Below are positions 1 to 26,900 of a stretch of DNA of 37,500 nt, piece by piece. Every line of letters begins with the position of its first letter. Position 1 is the first letter of the stretch. The notes under the pieces are model-generated. The model worked only from the letters and a program-made list of their open reading frames with translations. It did not search any database and was not told where the DNA came from. Source of the stretch: Halisarca cf. caerulea (Eukaryota > Porifera > Demospongiae > Chondrillida > Halisarcidae); contig CAUJGJ010000313.1 in the NCBI GenBank assembly GCA_963170055.1, forward strand, positions 2,836,701 through 2,874,200, in the 5' to 3' direction. The translations under genes were made by a program, and so were the position numbers.

Positions 1-183
1 ACTATTTGCGTAAATTATACTCACCAGGTACAGGACACCTCTGTCTTCTAGTCATTATTTCATTGTGCAAACTCAATAATAATATGTACTATGCATACCT
101 ACATATACATGAAGATGAATGCATTAGTGCATGAAATTTTATGCATGGTTATATACTGTACATACATGCTTGGATTTGAACAG

Positions 184-13708
<13,525 letters not shown>

Positions 13709-15498
13709 TCCCTTTTGACATCTTATTCCTAACTGTAGCTGTTTATAACTGTCCATTTTGGTGAATGCTTTATGGTTGTTCGATCCCCTTCTTATCTATT
13801 CTAACAATAGTTGCCATATGGCTTGTTATAGTTTTTTTTTGTTGATTTTGCACGGGTCATTCATGTATGTAATCTAATTGTGTCGATGTGTTTAGCCGGT
13901 TCTCATATGATAGCTTGCTATATAGAAACTGGATATAGTGGAACCTCTGTAACCTGACATTAAGGTTACATGCTAAGGGTCCCTTAATAATCCAATAATT
14001 AAACCTCTTCAGTCTGATTATTCAATTTTTGCTTTATCTATGTGGAGTGTTGGGTTAGCAAGATTAATTCCACTATGCATGGATGTAATCACCTGGTGTA
14101 CAGCTAGTGAAATCTGCTATGTTTGAATAAAGGACACTTTAGGACAGCCTCCATTATCTAGTAGACGATAATACATACGTAGTAAAACCTCTGATAGGGG
14201 ACACTTGGAAATACGAAGTGCTTTTCTACAATTGTAAGGGACACAGCTTGAAGCCCCTATATAGTTTCTCCATATTATAGTTCCATGCAGTACATAATAA
14301 TCTCCCGAAGAGGACAACCTCCTTACAAAGGACATAGTACTGGTAAGACCACATGCAATATGCATTATTAATTGGATTGTACAAAATTCCGATACCAGCC
14401 AATTAACTTATTTCTTTCCAGCACTGTATATCTGTGGTACTATAAATTCTCTCAGCTATAGACCAGTGCTGAACTGACCATGAATGACTTTAATTCCATG
14501 CAGGGGTATAAATGAACTTCCATCTTAAATAATGTGTTCAAAATCTGTTCATTTATCGATCTGTATGTTGAAACTAACATTGCTTGTGTCACAGACATGG
14601 TTATGGGAGTCCTTTATTATGCATGCATTGCACAGATTTGTGGCTGTTATTTAATATTGGATCAATGATTTTAGTGACAATTATTAATAAAGATTCACTT
14701 AGTACATCAATTTTATATTTAATTGCATGCATCATGCATGTTAAATTGTCGACAGTTTTAGCACTCAGTATATACATACTGTGATCATTGTTATACTGTG
14801 ACAGAATATACATGTATGCAAGGGGAATTTGAATGCAATATTATAACTATACATAATATTACTGAATTTCAAAGGGAAAATTTGTGCTGTATATACCACT
14901 GCACCCTAGCTAGCCATGCCTGTTCATGCATTTCATGTAGAAGTGAACTAAATTTGGCCATATGCATGCATACATGTGTTATGTATGCAGTATAATATAA
15001 TCATAATAATTATTAATATATATTATTAAAAGTATTATTATACAGTGAAACTTGTATAATACAATCCTGTCATGCATGTAACATTCGATCTCTCTAAATG
15101 ATCGACCTTGAGGTACCGGTATCAACAATTATTGTACCATGCATGATAATTATAATATAGCTCCTATTATATAATCCAACATAGAATGCCGGATTAGAGG
15201 TTAATTAATTGTGCATGTGTATGCATGCATGTGTGCATAGCTGGCACGTGCATGTGGCAAAGCACATGTATATAGTACAGTTTCATCATGCATGACATGG
15301 TATTATAACATAGTAATGTGATTCAATTGCAATCAGAAAGTAAATGTACAAGTAATGTCATATTTACAAGGGAATAACAATAGGGGATATTATAAATTGC
15401 TTATAAATAAATGTAATAAAATATATATTACACTCAATCATACATAGTAATAGAAAACACAGTTCCACCACCTTCTAGTACATGAGTTCTCTGTCTTT
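13709..15498. other. Convergent intergenic region
   Basis: Lies between the 3' ends of the kinase gene (+) and the beta-helix gene (-). An AATAAA at 14126-14131 could be the kinase poly(A) signal. It holds diverged copies of a GGAACCTCT-type repeat (13935-14060, 14160-14350, 15040-15190) and otherwise AT-rich sequence with no supported gene. Confidence 0.6.
14126..14131 (+). promoter_or_regulatory. Possible poly(A) signal of the kinase gene
   Basis: AATAAA about 420 bp after the stop codon, the first canonical hexamer noticed there. Inference only. Confidence 0.35.
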
Positions 15499-15826
15499 TT
15501 ATCTTTCACTGACATCAAACAGATCAATGTCCCTTACGAAGGACTTTCCTGCCAATTCTGCTGGACCAGGTGTTGATGCACGTCGGTTACCTTCATTATC
15601 TTCTTCAGTGGCTGATTCTTCAGGTCTCAATCTCCTCCTCTGCCCTTCTCTCACTTCAGAACTCCCCTCTCCTTCCTCCACTTGATCATCATCGTTACTA
15701 TTTACCACCAACAGACTTTCTTGCAAATCCAATTGTACATTTGCTGTTTCTTTAGCATTATGTTGAGATTTCAATTTCATATGTAGTGTAGTTAATGCCA
15801 TACAGTGCAGATTATATCTTTTGGAC
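15499..15826 (-). CDS. Beta-helix gene exon 19: cytoplasmic tail and stop
   Basis: Acceptor TTATGTAG. Charged tail with [14 protein letters not shown] and [13 protein letters not shown]; ends DLFDVSER and TAA. One base completes the Met codon split with exon 18. No membrane segment follows the last helix. Confidence 0.85.
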
Positions 15827-15889
15827 CTACATAAAATGGTAAAGTATAGGGTACTCACCATGCATGGAATGTAAAATGAAATGGGGCAA

Positions 15890-15982
<93 letters not shown>

Positions 15983-16005
15983 ATATGTGCATGTGTATGT
16001 GTTTG

Positions 16006-16064
<59 letters not shown>

Positions 16065-16078
16065 TGTGTGTGTTTGCA

Positions 16079-16109
<31 letters not shown>

Positions 16110-19100
16110 CTGCGTGCGTGCGTGTGTGTGTCTGTGCATGTGTGCCCGTGTGTGTGTGTATGTGTGCATGCAAGTATTCACATAATATTACTATTATAGT
16201 ACTATTGAAACCTCACATTTTTTTAACAAGAAGTATCATAAGGTATCCCACAGCATAGAGGTACGGAATAACAGTCACTCCAACAACTAAGATCATTGTA
16301 AAGGTTCCAATTGGTGCTTCAAGGTAGCTAATGGTTATTATGACCAAGTTGAAGAGAATCAGTCCCTCAATGACATTGTTATGATCATCTTTGAAGGGCT
16401 TGGTCAAGACGTGGATGAAAAGAACAATTACAGCCAGGATGAAGTTGGCCAGCTGTGAAAAGAGGAAAATGCTACAATTATGTGTGCACACACAACATTA
16501 AAACTATAATGTAAATGGAAAGAGTTCTGCAAAAAGTAAACTACACATACATACGTAGCATTAATTATCTGAAACTTACTAAATACCATTTAAAATAAAT
16601 GTTGGGATGCCTAGGGTTACATGGGCATATAGGACTATACATGTGTGGGGCTAGACAGGCATAGGACTAGACATGTGTGGGGCTAGACAGGCATAGGACT
16701 AGACATATGTGGGGCTAGATGGACATAGGACTAGACATGTGTGGGGCTAGACAGGCATAGGACTAGACATGTGTGGGGCTAGATGGACATAGGACTAGAC
16801 ATGTGTGGGGCTAGACAGGCATAGGACTATACATGTGTGGGGCTAGATGGACATAGGACTAGACATGTGTGGGGCTAGACAGGCATAGGACTAATGTGTG
16901 GGGCTAGACAGGCATAGGACTAGACATGTGTGGGGCTAGATGGACATAGGACTAGACATGTGTGGGGCTAGACAGGCATAGGACTATACATGTGTGGGGC
17001 TAGACAGGCATAGGACTAGACATGTGTGGGGCTAGATGGACATAGGACTAGACATGTGTGGGGCTAGACAGGCATAGGACTAGACATGTGTGGGGCTAGA
17101 CAGGCATAGGACTAGACATGTGTGGGACTAGACATGCATAGGACTAGACATGTGTGGGACTAGACAGGCATAGGGCTAGACATGTGTGGGGCTAGACAGG
17201 CATAGGGCTAGACATGTGTGGGGCTAGACAGGCATAGGGCTACATAGGTACAGTATAGGCGCTAATTTTCGCGGGACAAATATTTTGCAAATAAAGAACT
17301 TGGCTGTAATTCGCAATTATATTTTCACGAATGGACCAGTCCCTACTATATATTAGACAAATAGACTATGTATCTAACCTAATATTAGCGATGGTATTTT
17401 CGCGAATGCTGACTCATCCGCAAAGTTCACGAAAATAAAGTCCCATGAAAATTAGCGCCCATTATATGGTATACAGTAGGCCAGGACAGGCATGACACAA
17501 AACACTGACCAAACCTTTCTACAAATAATATAATAATATGTACACATAAATCCTCACTAGTCGCAGAGAGATGTCAAAATAGACTCCACCGAAGAAGACT
17601 ATTATAAACAACAGTCGCCTTCCAATGTCCCAACCAGCATACCATCCTCTCTTTGGATGAACGTCTTTGGTGGTTTGATCAGTAAAATGATAGAGATCAA
17701 ATTTCTACAAAAATAACACAAAATAGTGCTCGGTTGGAATACTTATGTGCTTGATTGTGTTGCACATTAAAATCACAGACACAACCATGTGAAAATCCTC
17801 ACTATCCCTTTATTTCTATGCAAGAGACATTCATTGCAATACCATTCGCTCATGTTGAAGTACGTGGTACGTACTTGAGATATGTGGTACTTGGGGTAAG
17901 TGGTATGTTCTTGAGGTACGTGGTGTGTACTTGAGGTATGTGCTGCGTACTTGAGGTACGTGGTGCGTACTTGAGGTACCTGGTGCGTACTTGAGGTACC
18001 TGGTGCGTACTTGAGGTACGTGGTGTGTACTTGAGGTACGTGGTGCGTACTTGAGGTACGTGGTGCGTACTTGAGGTACGTGGTACGTACTTGAGGTACG
18101 TGGTGTGTACTTGAGGTACGTGGTGCGTACTTGAGGTACGTGGTGCGTACTTGAGGTACGTGGTACGTACTTGAGGTACGTGGTGCGTACTTGAGGTACA
18201 TGGTTCATACACATACGTATAAACTTCAATGATGATTTACTGTAAGGTAGCTAATGCTTCTGTGAACATACATAATATCAAGCAACATCTCAAGTAAAAT
18301 GAAAATTATGACTTTGTACAATTGCAAGCTCTATCTTATATACAGACTACTGCTTATACTGCTATTGTGTTCACTTAGTATTGCATGCAGCTCAATTTCG
18401 TACATGAATTTAGTTCAAATTGTGTGGATGCCAGAACTACATAAAACTAGCCAAGATGCAATATTTGGGTTCACTCACCGACCATCTCTTAGCTGTGAGC
18501 ACACAGAGGATGAATGGTGCTGGTAGAATAACCGTGAAAATGATCAGCACTGCTATCACAAAGAATGGGAGGAAGTTAGCACTCAAGCAGGACTGGGTTC
18601 CGTCATAGAGAAACACCTATGTACAGTGTAAAGAACATACTGAATGTAGCAAACATGTATTCATGGATGCATAAAATCTTCTTATGCAGAGCCAAACATA
18701 CAGTGATTGTGGCCAATGGTCTGCATATACAAAGTCTTGCATTGGCAAACAACAATGATGGTAGACTAGGCCTGTTTCGTTGAGAAAACTGACTACTAAT
18801 GTTTACTGCATGCACTGTAGCAAACTATATACAGTACAGTACATACAGCATGTATATATGTATGTAGCAAACATATACAACAGTTTTCTCAACATACAGT
18901 TTAAAAACAAACGTTACATATACTGTAAGTATGTGCAGTTATTGGGAGAGCATACTTTGTAGTGGAGAATTCATTTGCAAACAATAAATGAAGTGGGTTC
19001 AGGATCAAAACTAACTAAACAGACAAATCGGCCACTTACAAAGTCTGTATCTGTCACTCGACAGCTGACAATGGTGAAGGTCACGTCTGCCAAGTACTTG

Positions 19101-21728
19101 TAGATAAAGAGGCTTAGAAGAGAAAGACCATGGATAGCTCCTCTTGAACTGACCGTAGAGTTGAATTTTGCACTGAAGGGAAGATCGGATTTATATAGAT
19201 AAATTACAGACCAGAAGACCCTCAACATAATACTCCTGAGGTCAAAAATGTGAGTATCAATGTAGTTTTCAAAGAGGAACATACAGAAGAACTTGGATAG
19301 TAATTACCCTCAAGGGAAGGCAAAATTGGTACTAACTATCAGAGGTACGTACTTGTTATCCAAGGTATTTTCAATAGTATTGCATGAGGTAGGGACAGAG
19401 CAATGAGTACTTACTATCCAGGAGTACTTACTAACCCATGCAGGTACTTACTAACAGAGTTTGACTGCATGTACTAAGACTTTTGACAACAACATCAACT
19501 CTCACTCTAAAAAAAAAAGCTATTATCTAGTATTCCTCATACATTTATGCATACTGTACATACAGTACACGTATGTACGCATAGACATGATATGAACATA
19601 TATACTGTAGTTAAGCTGCTATCTCAACTCACCAAATGGCATACAGTATGGCTACAGTGAGGGCCAGCAATGGAGTTACAAATCCAATGAGAGCCACAGC
19701 AAAAGTTGGCAACCCTTTTCCCAGGCAGAAAGGTAGAGGCAGACCAAACGTCAATAGGTCCAAGAAGAATCCAAACTTCTGCAGGTGTACACACAGAGCA
19801 CAAAAAGTCTACTTACCACTAATGTGATACAGTATACAAAGATTTAAAATAAAACAAACATTTACACAAATTATACGTACCTTTAACTCTGGTGGTACAA
19901 TGATACTATAAGGACCAAAGACCAGACCAATAACCTGCAAATCATCAAGAGAAAGGAATTTGACAAGTCCAAGATACCCTTTTATGTACTGTACATTGCT
20001 GTAGAACAACCCAAGTATGGACGCACCTGGACGTAGAATATGAAAGCTCTCAACTCTGCTGGAAGCTCAACATTGAAAACAATTAAAACTATAGCAATTA
20101 CAACAGATCCAACACCTGCAGATGAGTATATATAAGCAAACATGTAATGAAACAAATATACAGTAACTAACAGTGCAGTTACAGTACACTTTTTTGTGGC
20201 TTATTGCTCTCACACTGGGAACTGTACCAACTACCGTAGAGCGGGAAATTTTCGTGGCATAAATTTTTGCGAATCGAAGTAAAATGTAATTTTCGCGAGT
20301 TTTATTTTCGCGATGTGAAGATTTTTATTTGCATTTTGTTACGTTTCAAGTGGTTTGCGTCCATTTCTAGACCATTTCAAGTTCGGAGCGTGCTTTCGCT
20401 GAGTTTAACGCTCCATTCCTTAGAGAATCTTGTTACAGCATGCTGTTTTCCCGATTTTAGTGCGCATCTGTCTAAATTTTCGCAGTTAAAGTTTCGCAAA
20501 TCCGTACAATTCGCGAATATAGCGAAAATATTACCTCGCGAAAATTTCCCGCTCTATGGTAGTTCATATTATGTACATATAAATTTAGCTACCAACACTC
20601 AACTTACTCCAAATCACAAACAACGCTATACCAAGGTTGCAGTCACTTGCGCACGATTGAAGGTTGAGAGTTACTCCTTCTTCATCACCACACCTTCCAC
20701 ACAAGAAACCTAAATTATATAAAACAAAGTGAACTTTTAATAAAATACAGCACACTTGGCCCATGTCTGTTGCTCATAAATGCATCGGATAAAGAAGGTG
20801 TTGGATAAATTCGGGTAGACAATGCACAACTTCGGGACAAAGGTTCGGACAAAGGTAAACCAATGCGGGATTACCGAGGTACGACTTTATCAAATAGACG
20901 ATTACTGTACCTGTTCTTCCATCAGAGCACTGATCATAAGGATCATCAAACATGAACAGACAACCAGGTAGCTGCCCTTGACGAGTGCAAGACAGAAGAG
21001 GCGCTGGCACACCTGACAGCACGCCAAGGCCCCCACTATTGTTTCGATAGGCAAAAGTACCTTCCTGCAGCAGGACACACACACACTCATGTCAAGGCAC
21101 AGTGAGAAACATAAATCATTAATTATGTGAACACATGCATATATAAGGTTGTTGCTGTATACAACCAACACTCATGGTCTAGATTGTGTGCACTGATTCA
21201 CACTACATACAGAAAGCTGCCTCTACATATGCAATGTATATACATACGAGTATGCACACACAGACCCAAAAAGTAGAAAGTATAGATTCTTCCAAAATTA
21301 CCTTTCAGTCTATTGTGTGCCCCCTTTGACTCACCCTCACATAGACATATCTGTTGTTGGCATCACAACGAAGGACATTGGAGTCCACAGAATCGCAGAC
21401 ACACTGTCCATTGAGGAATAGGTACCCAGGGTGACAGACAGCTAGAGTGAAGTTGAATGAAGATTCTTCTCCCTGGCAATAAAATTACAGCTCAATAATC
21501 ATATCTGCCATACAAAAGCTCTAACTTACACTCATACACTACCACAAGCACTGAGGGTAGGAATGCATGGATCTATGCATATAACTGCTTTCACAGATAT
21601 GCATCTAAACACACACGTGTACAGCTAGGCCACACCCACATGCACACACCCACACCCACACCCACATACACACATGTACACATACATGCATAAACACACA
21701 TACACACCCACACATACACACACACATA

Positions 21729-21782
<54 letters not shown>

Positions 21783-23863
21783 CACACACACACACACACA
21801 CAAACACCCACACACACATACCCACACATACATGTGCACATACCAAATCCAACTGAAGCCTAAAAGTCACTGTGATATTCTGATATCCGAATTCAGTCAA
21901 ATCAGTGGAAAGTGTTGGAACACGAAATGAGACAGTCTCCATAATGTCACTAATAGCATATCTGATCTGTAAGGACATTGACACATATGTACGTACATAC
22001 ATACAAGTAAATAAAGCATATGTATATAGTTAGTAACTGTTATATTGATAATCATAGCATAGGTGTGGACATACACATGTATGCGCACATCTACAGTGCA
22101 CTAATCAAAGATAAAAAATTGAACTGTAGAATATACAATACATATGAGGACAATTGTTCACATAAATTGCATGTGCACAAGTGCACACACTCACTCGTAT
22201 GCTTGAAAGTATTACTGTTATAAGAAACACATTGTCAAGTACATATTCAAGTACATGCTATACAGATGCACAGTTGATCAATCACATCATCAGCAAAATC
22301 ATTCGAAAGAACTACCGCAAGCATTTCGATTTTAAAAATGATACAAGATATCAAAACTAAACACATGTATACATATTCACCAGCGAGTGTTAAGTGAGTG
22401 TTAAGAGGAGAAAAGCTGATACTGTGTTGCACATAATGGGGTTCACATACTAAATACATTTAAAACCAGTTGTGTGAGGGTTCAGGTATCCACAAGCAGT
22501 AGCTACTAGGACATCACAAGGTACACGTGCAACACACACAAGGGACTGTGCAGCCACAATATATGCACATATATAGAATTATATTATACCATAGTATGGA
22601 CTACAATATGGTAAGTATTTTTCGAAGAGTAACAAGTAATTCAAGTTAAAAACTCGTGGGGGCTACCGCCCCACGCACTCGAATCACTTGCGAAGCATTG
22701 AAGGGTAAGTGCACAGCTGAACATTCATAGAACATACTGTTTATTGTAACTGGACAACTGTTTTGAAAACAATTGCCATATTTGGCAATTGTTTTCAAAA
22801 CAATTCCTATAACTCATTCCTGTATAAATTCATACTTCTCTATTACTATTATATGAATTCTCTATTATAAGACTTTTGTTCAAATCCATATTATATATAT
22901 ATATATCGGACGAGCGTTACACACCGGAAATCCAAATGAAAACAATATAGGGGCTGCCTGCGGCAGCCCCTAAAAATGTGTTTTGTGTGGTTAAAAAGAG
23001 AACCACAAATATTCATGAGAGTTAGTGTTACTGCAAGTTTTAATACCCTTCGGGCACGATCCATGAATTATTCTCCCATGAAAAATCCAAATTTTTAGCA
23101 TCATTTACCCCTTGAAAAATACCCTCTGTATGATATGTGCACACTGCACACATTTTGCCCACTCACCACAGAATCAATCAATTCAACATTTGCCCCCTCA
23201 CCACAGAGTCAATCAATTCAACATTTGCCCACTCACCACAGAGTCAATCAATTCAACACTTGCCCCCTCACCACAGAGTCAATCAATTCAACACTTGCCC
23301 ACTCACCACAGAGTCAATCAATTGAACACTTGCCCACTCACCACAGAGTCAATCAATTCAACACTTGCTACACCACTTCGGCTATTGCCAAACCTATCAA
23401 TATTCACTGCATTGACAGTAACAGACTCTCCTGGTTGTATGATCAATTTCTAGAACCAAAATAAATGTGAGAAAAATAAAACGAAATGCACACTGTACAT
23501 AACTTATATACGTACATACATGCAATCCTAGCACAAGACATGACAGATAACAGTCTCCATCCATACGTACCTCAATTAGAAAGGAGATATTGGTAGCAAC
23601 AGCATTTGTGCCCAGAGAACCATTTTTAAAAATCTGATTAGCATTACCGTCTGTTATGTAATTCCCACTGCGTAAAACAAAATAGTACATATGTATGTAC
23701 ATGAGTAGTGAAACTTTGCATGGCAGGTAGATAACATGGTCACAAATGTTGCCTGCAACGGTGAAAGTAGGCAGTGTACGGTATGTGTACAATTAAATCC
23801 ACCAATCTTGATTGACAAAGAGCACATGTGCACACACACGCACATATGTACACACATACATGT

Positions 23864-23929
<66 letters not shown>

Positions 23930-26900
23930 CTGTACACGTATAGTACATAATAACGTACGTACGTACATCAACAGCATTTGTAAACAGCTTATGCACCTGA
24001 AAACAAAAGGAACTGATACATTAGCAGGTGGTGTGAAGATGGTGTAGTCTGTTAAATTATCCACAGAAATATTGAACCAAGAGCATCGCCTCAGATCAGT
24101 GCCATACAACGCAGCTCCTCCCACTTTGGCTGTGTTGTTGATGAAGTTGATTGAGACATTCTACAAGGTCGAAATACACCAATCCAGAAACTATGATTCC
24201 TTAGTCAAAGAAAGGTAACCACAGTAAAATTGTACAAATATTATTGCTATGATTTTCAATTATTCAGAATAGTAAAATTGTACAAATATTGTTACAATAA
24301 TCAATTATTCAGAATATTATGTGATGAATTCAATTCATCACATAATATTCTGAATAATTGATTATTGTAACAATATGTAACTATGTAATATGTAACTAAG
24401 GTCAAATGAATGGAATTCAATTCCATTCATTTGACCTTAGTTAACTATACGCAGAAAAAGCAGAAAGGTGTCCAGGGGAAGTTGAGTGATCTACGTACAC
24501 CACTAGTAAGAGCTGAGCAACGTGTGGTCAATTGCCACAGTCTCAAAACACATGGTGCATTCCCATGTATACGCAGTATGCACTGAAAATCATGTTTGGT
24601 CATCATATGTACTTACAGTATGTATGTACTGTACATGCACAAAATGCACAAAATTATGGGGCCGACCAGTTGAATGAGTGAATCCATACACCTTCCACTG
24701 AAGGGAACTAATGTGTGTGTGTGGGGGGGGGGGGAGAGGGGGGGGGGGGCTCAGAAGACAAAATGTAAGTTCTGTGTTAATTGAATAAGATTCAAAAGAA
24801 GATCCAAAAGTCACTTCACCAAGAAACTCAGAATGACAGCAACAAAGATACAAGTGGATCCATACGTCCAAGTAAATACTTACCTCCTGTGTAAAATAAA
24901 GTTATCTATCTACGTCTCTACAATACTGTACGTATTTACGTAGCTATCCACATCAACCTGCGTACCACTGACCTGGATTGCCTAACACACACAATGTGCA
25001 GCCAGAGTATCTATGGTGCAGCATAAATAAAGGGTCAATCTACACTGCTGAAATGTGTGGCAGCCATGCATTGTGTATAGTATACCAGGATAGATAGCTT
25101 CCCCATTTGTGGCTATGAATAGATAAACCATAATATTTGCAACCCCTGGCAAGTCTGGACAACCCTACATCGCCTCCACACTTACCAGCCAACTCTGTGG
25201 TGGGACATCTGGGTCACTGAATCTGATAAAACAGAATCGGTTCAGAAAATTGGTGGCATGGTCAACCACTGGGGAGTTCACCATAATTGCCCCACCCAAA
25301 ATTAAGGCTCTGTTTCTGACAAAATCCACAACTGCTCCCTCACTGACAACTACCTGTTGAAAAGGAGCACACACGTATGTATAATAAACACAAAAGAAAT
25401 TACACAGACTGTTAAAACTAATGCTGGCATGAACAACTTTCTTATAAATGGCCTACGCAACTACACAAACGTATTGTGTCAATGTATGGCCTATACAGTA
25501 TACTATGTTTAGGGCTGGGTTTAGGTCACTGTGTCCCACTGTATGCTACATAACAATGCAATTGTGGATAATGGGAAGACCTGCTGTAAGAATTAGGAAT
25601 ATCTTTCATCTCATGCAATTGTTATTTCAAACACACAGTGCTGGATAGGCATGTACTTGATTGGGATGGAAATTTTCACAAATGAAATCGACATGCAAAA
25701 TCCAAAAGAAGTTGTGAGCGCAGTTTGCTGTGTGTCACACATGACAGACATGCTTTCGTACACTTCCCATTACAGCATCACAACAAACCAACCACACCAC
25801 GTACAGTGCTGATACTGACAGCATGAGGTTCACCTTTTAAGATTAATTCTGTGACTGCAAATACATATGCTACACAGAATGAACTAGCTTGCATCATGCT
25901 ATACTCACCAGGCATGATCCTACTTGCTGAAGACCACCTCCGAAATGGGCTACATTGTCCTCAAAAATCAAATGTGAATTTTTGGCCACAGTAACCAGGG
26001 AATCTACTACGCTGAGACCACCCCCAATGTTACGAGAGAATCTGTTTGTACCAGTGAATTTTATTGGAAATCTGAAGGAGGACACAGCTGCTCTGGCTAC
26101 ACTCCCATCAGATACACTCAGATCACCCACTTCATTGTCTTCAAACGTGCTGGAGGAGAATGCAATATATACATCCTCAGATATCACATCATGTGACAAT
26201 GCTGGTTACAAAAAACGTACATATCAATACGCATAATTGAAATTTAGCAAGACATGATAATTTCAACATACGCACACATGTACAGTATATCTGATTCCAG
26301 GATACTGTAAACTTTAGGTGAGGGACTTAAAGTAAACTATTGTAAGCATGTTTGCTCTCTATGAAAGGCACCAGATACAGTACATAGGTACATACTATAA
26401 TTGTGTAGGTTAACAGAGGTACCAGTGGTATGCATGTATGTCAAATTCTATACTAATAAAAATTCTTATATTATAGTGCAATTTTATAAATGTATGTATC
26501 CAAATTTAAAGAATGCTGCAACACAAAGGTTGCTACTGGAAATTAGGCAGTTGTTTTTGCTTCTAAGTGAACAATCTGATTATATTGAGTAAATTTGTCA
26601 CATGACAAGCTTCTGGAGGAAGGGCAGTATTAGCATTGTGAAACATGAGTTGTGGACTGAGATCCAATACTGCAACATAGAAAACAAAATGATGCGACTA
26701 CAAGTACAGTATATATGCTTAAATTTTTGCAGTTCTTGTGGGTTAGAAACCATCTGTGAAAGTTTATACCTTTGAAAAATTAGATTGGGCTCTTGTTCAA
26801 TGGCAAAACATGGCCGTCCCCAAATATAAAACTCCAAAATCGCTAAAATTCGAGATTCACAATAGTTTCATCATGGAAAAAATAAAGTGGATACAGTAAG

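Noticed and set aside
16618..18202. CRISPR-like array
   Set aside because: Units follow each other without unique spacers, and the DNA is clearly eukaryotic.
17773..18229. Minus-strand open frames with repeated [11 protein letters not shown]
   Set aside because: A 20-bp repeat read in three frames gives such frames by itself, and the interval lies between two well-supported exons.
20267..20713. 148-codon plus-strand open frame
   Set aside because: Falls mostly inside an inverted-repeat element and overlaps exon 11 on the other strand.
23112..23464. Plus-strand frames with repeated [12 protein letters not shown] peptides
   Set aside because: Product of the 35-bp minisatellite, antisense to exon 7 and its donor.
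26598..26837. Candidate minus-strand exon near 26.6 kb (acceptor before TATTGGATCTCAG)
   Set aside because: Cannot be joined in phase to exon 2, while exon 3 (25909-26149) joins exon 2 directly with a sensible peptide.
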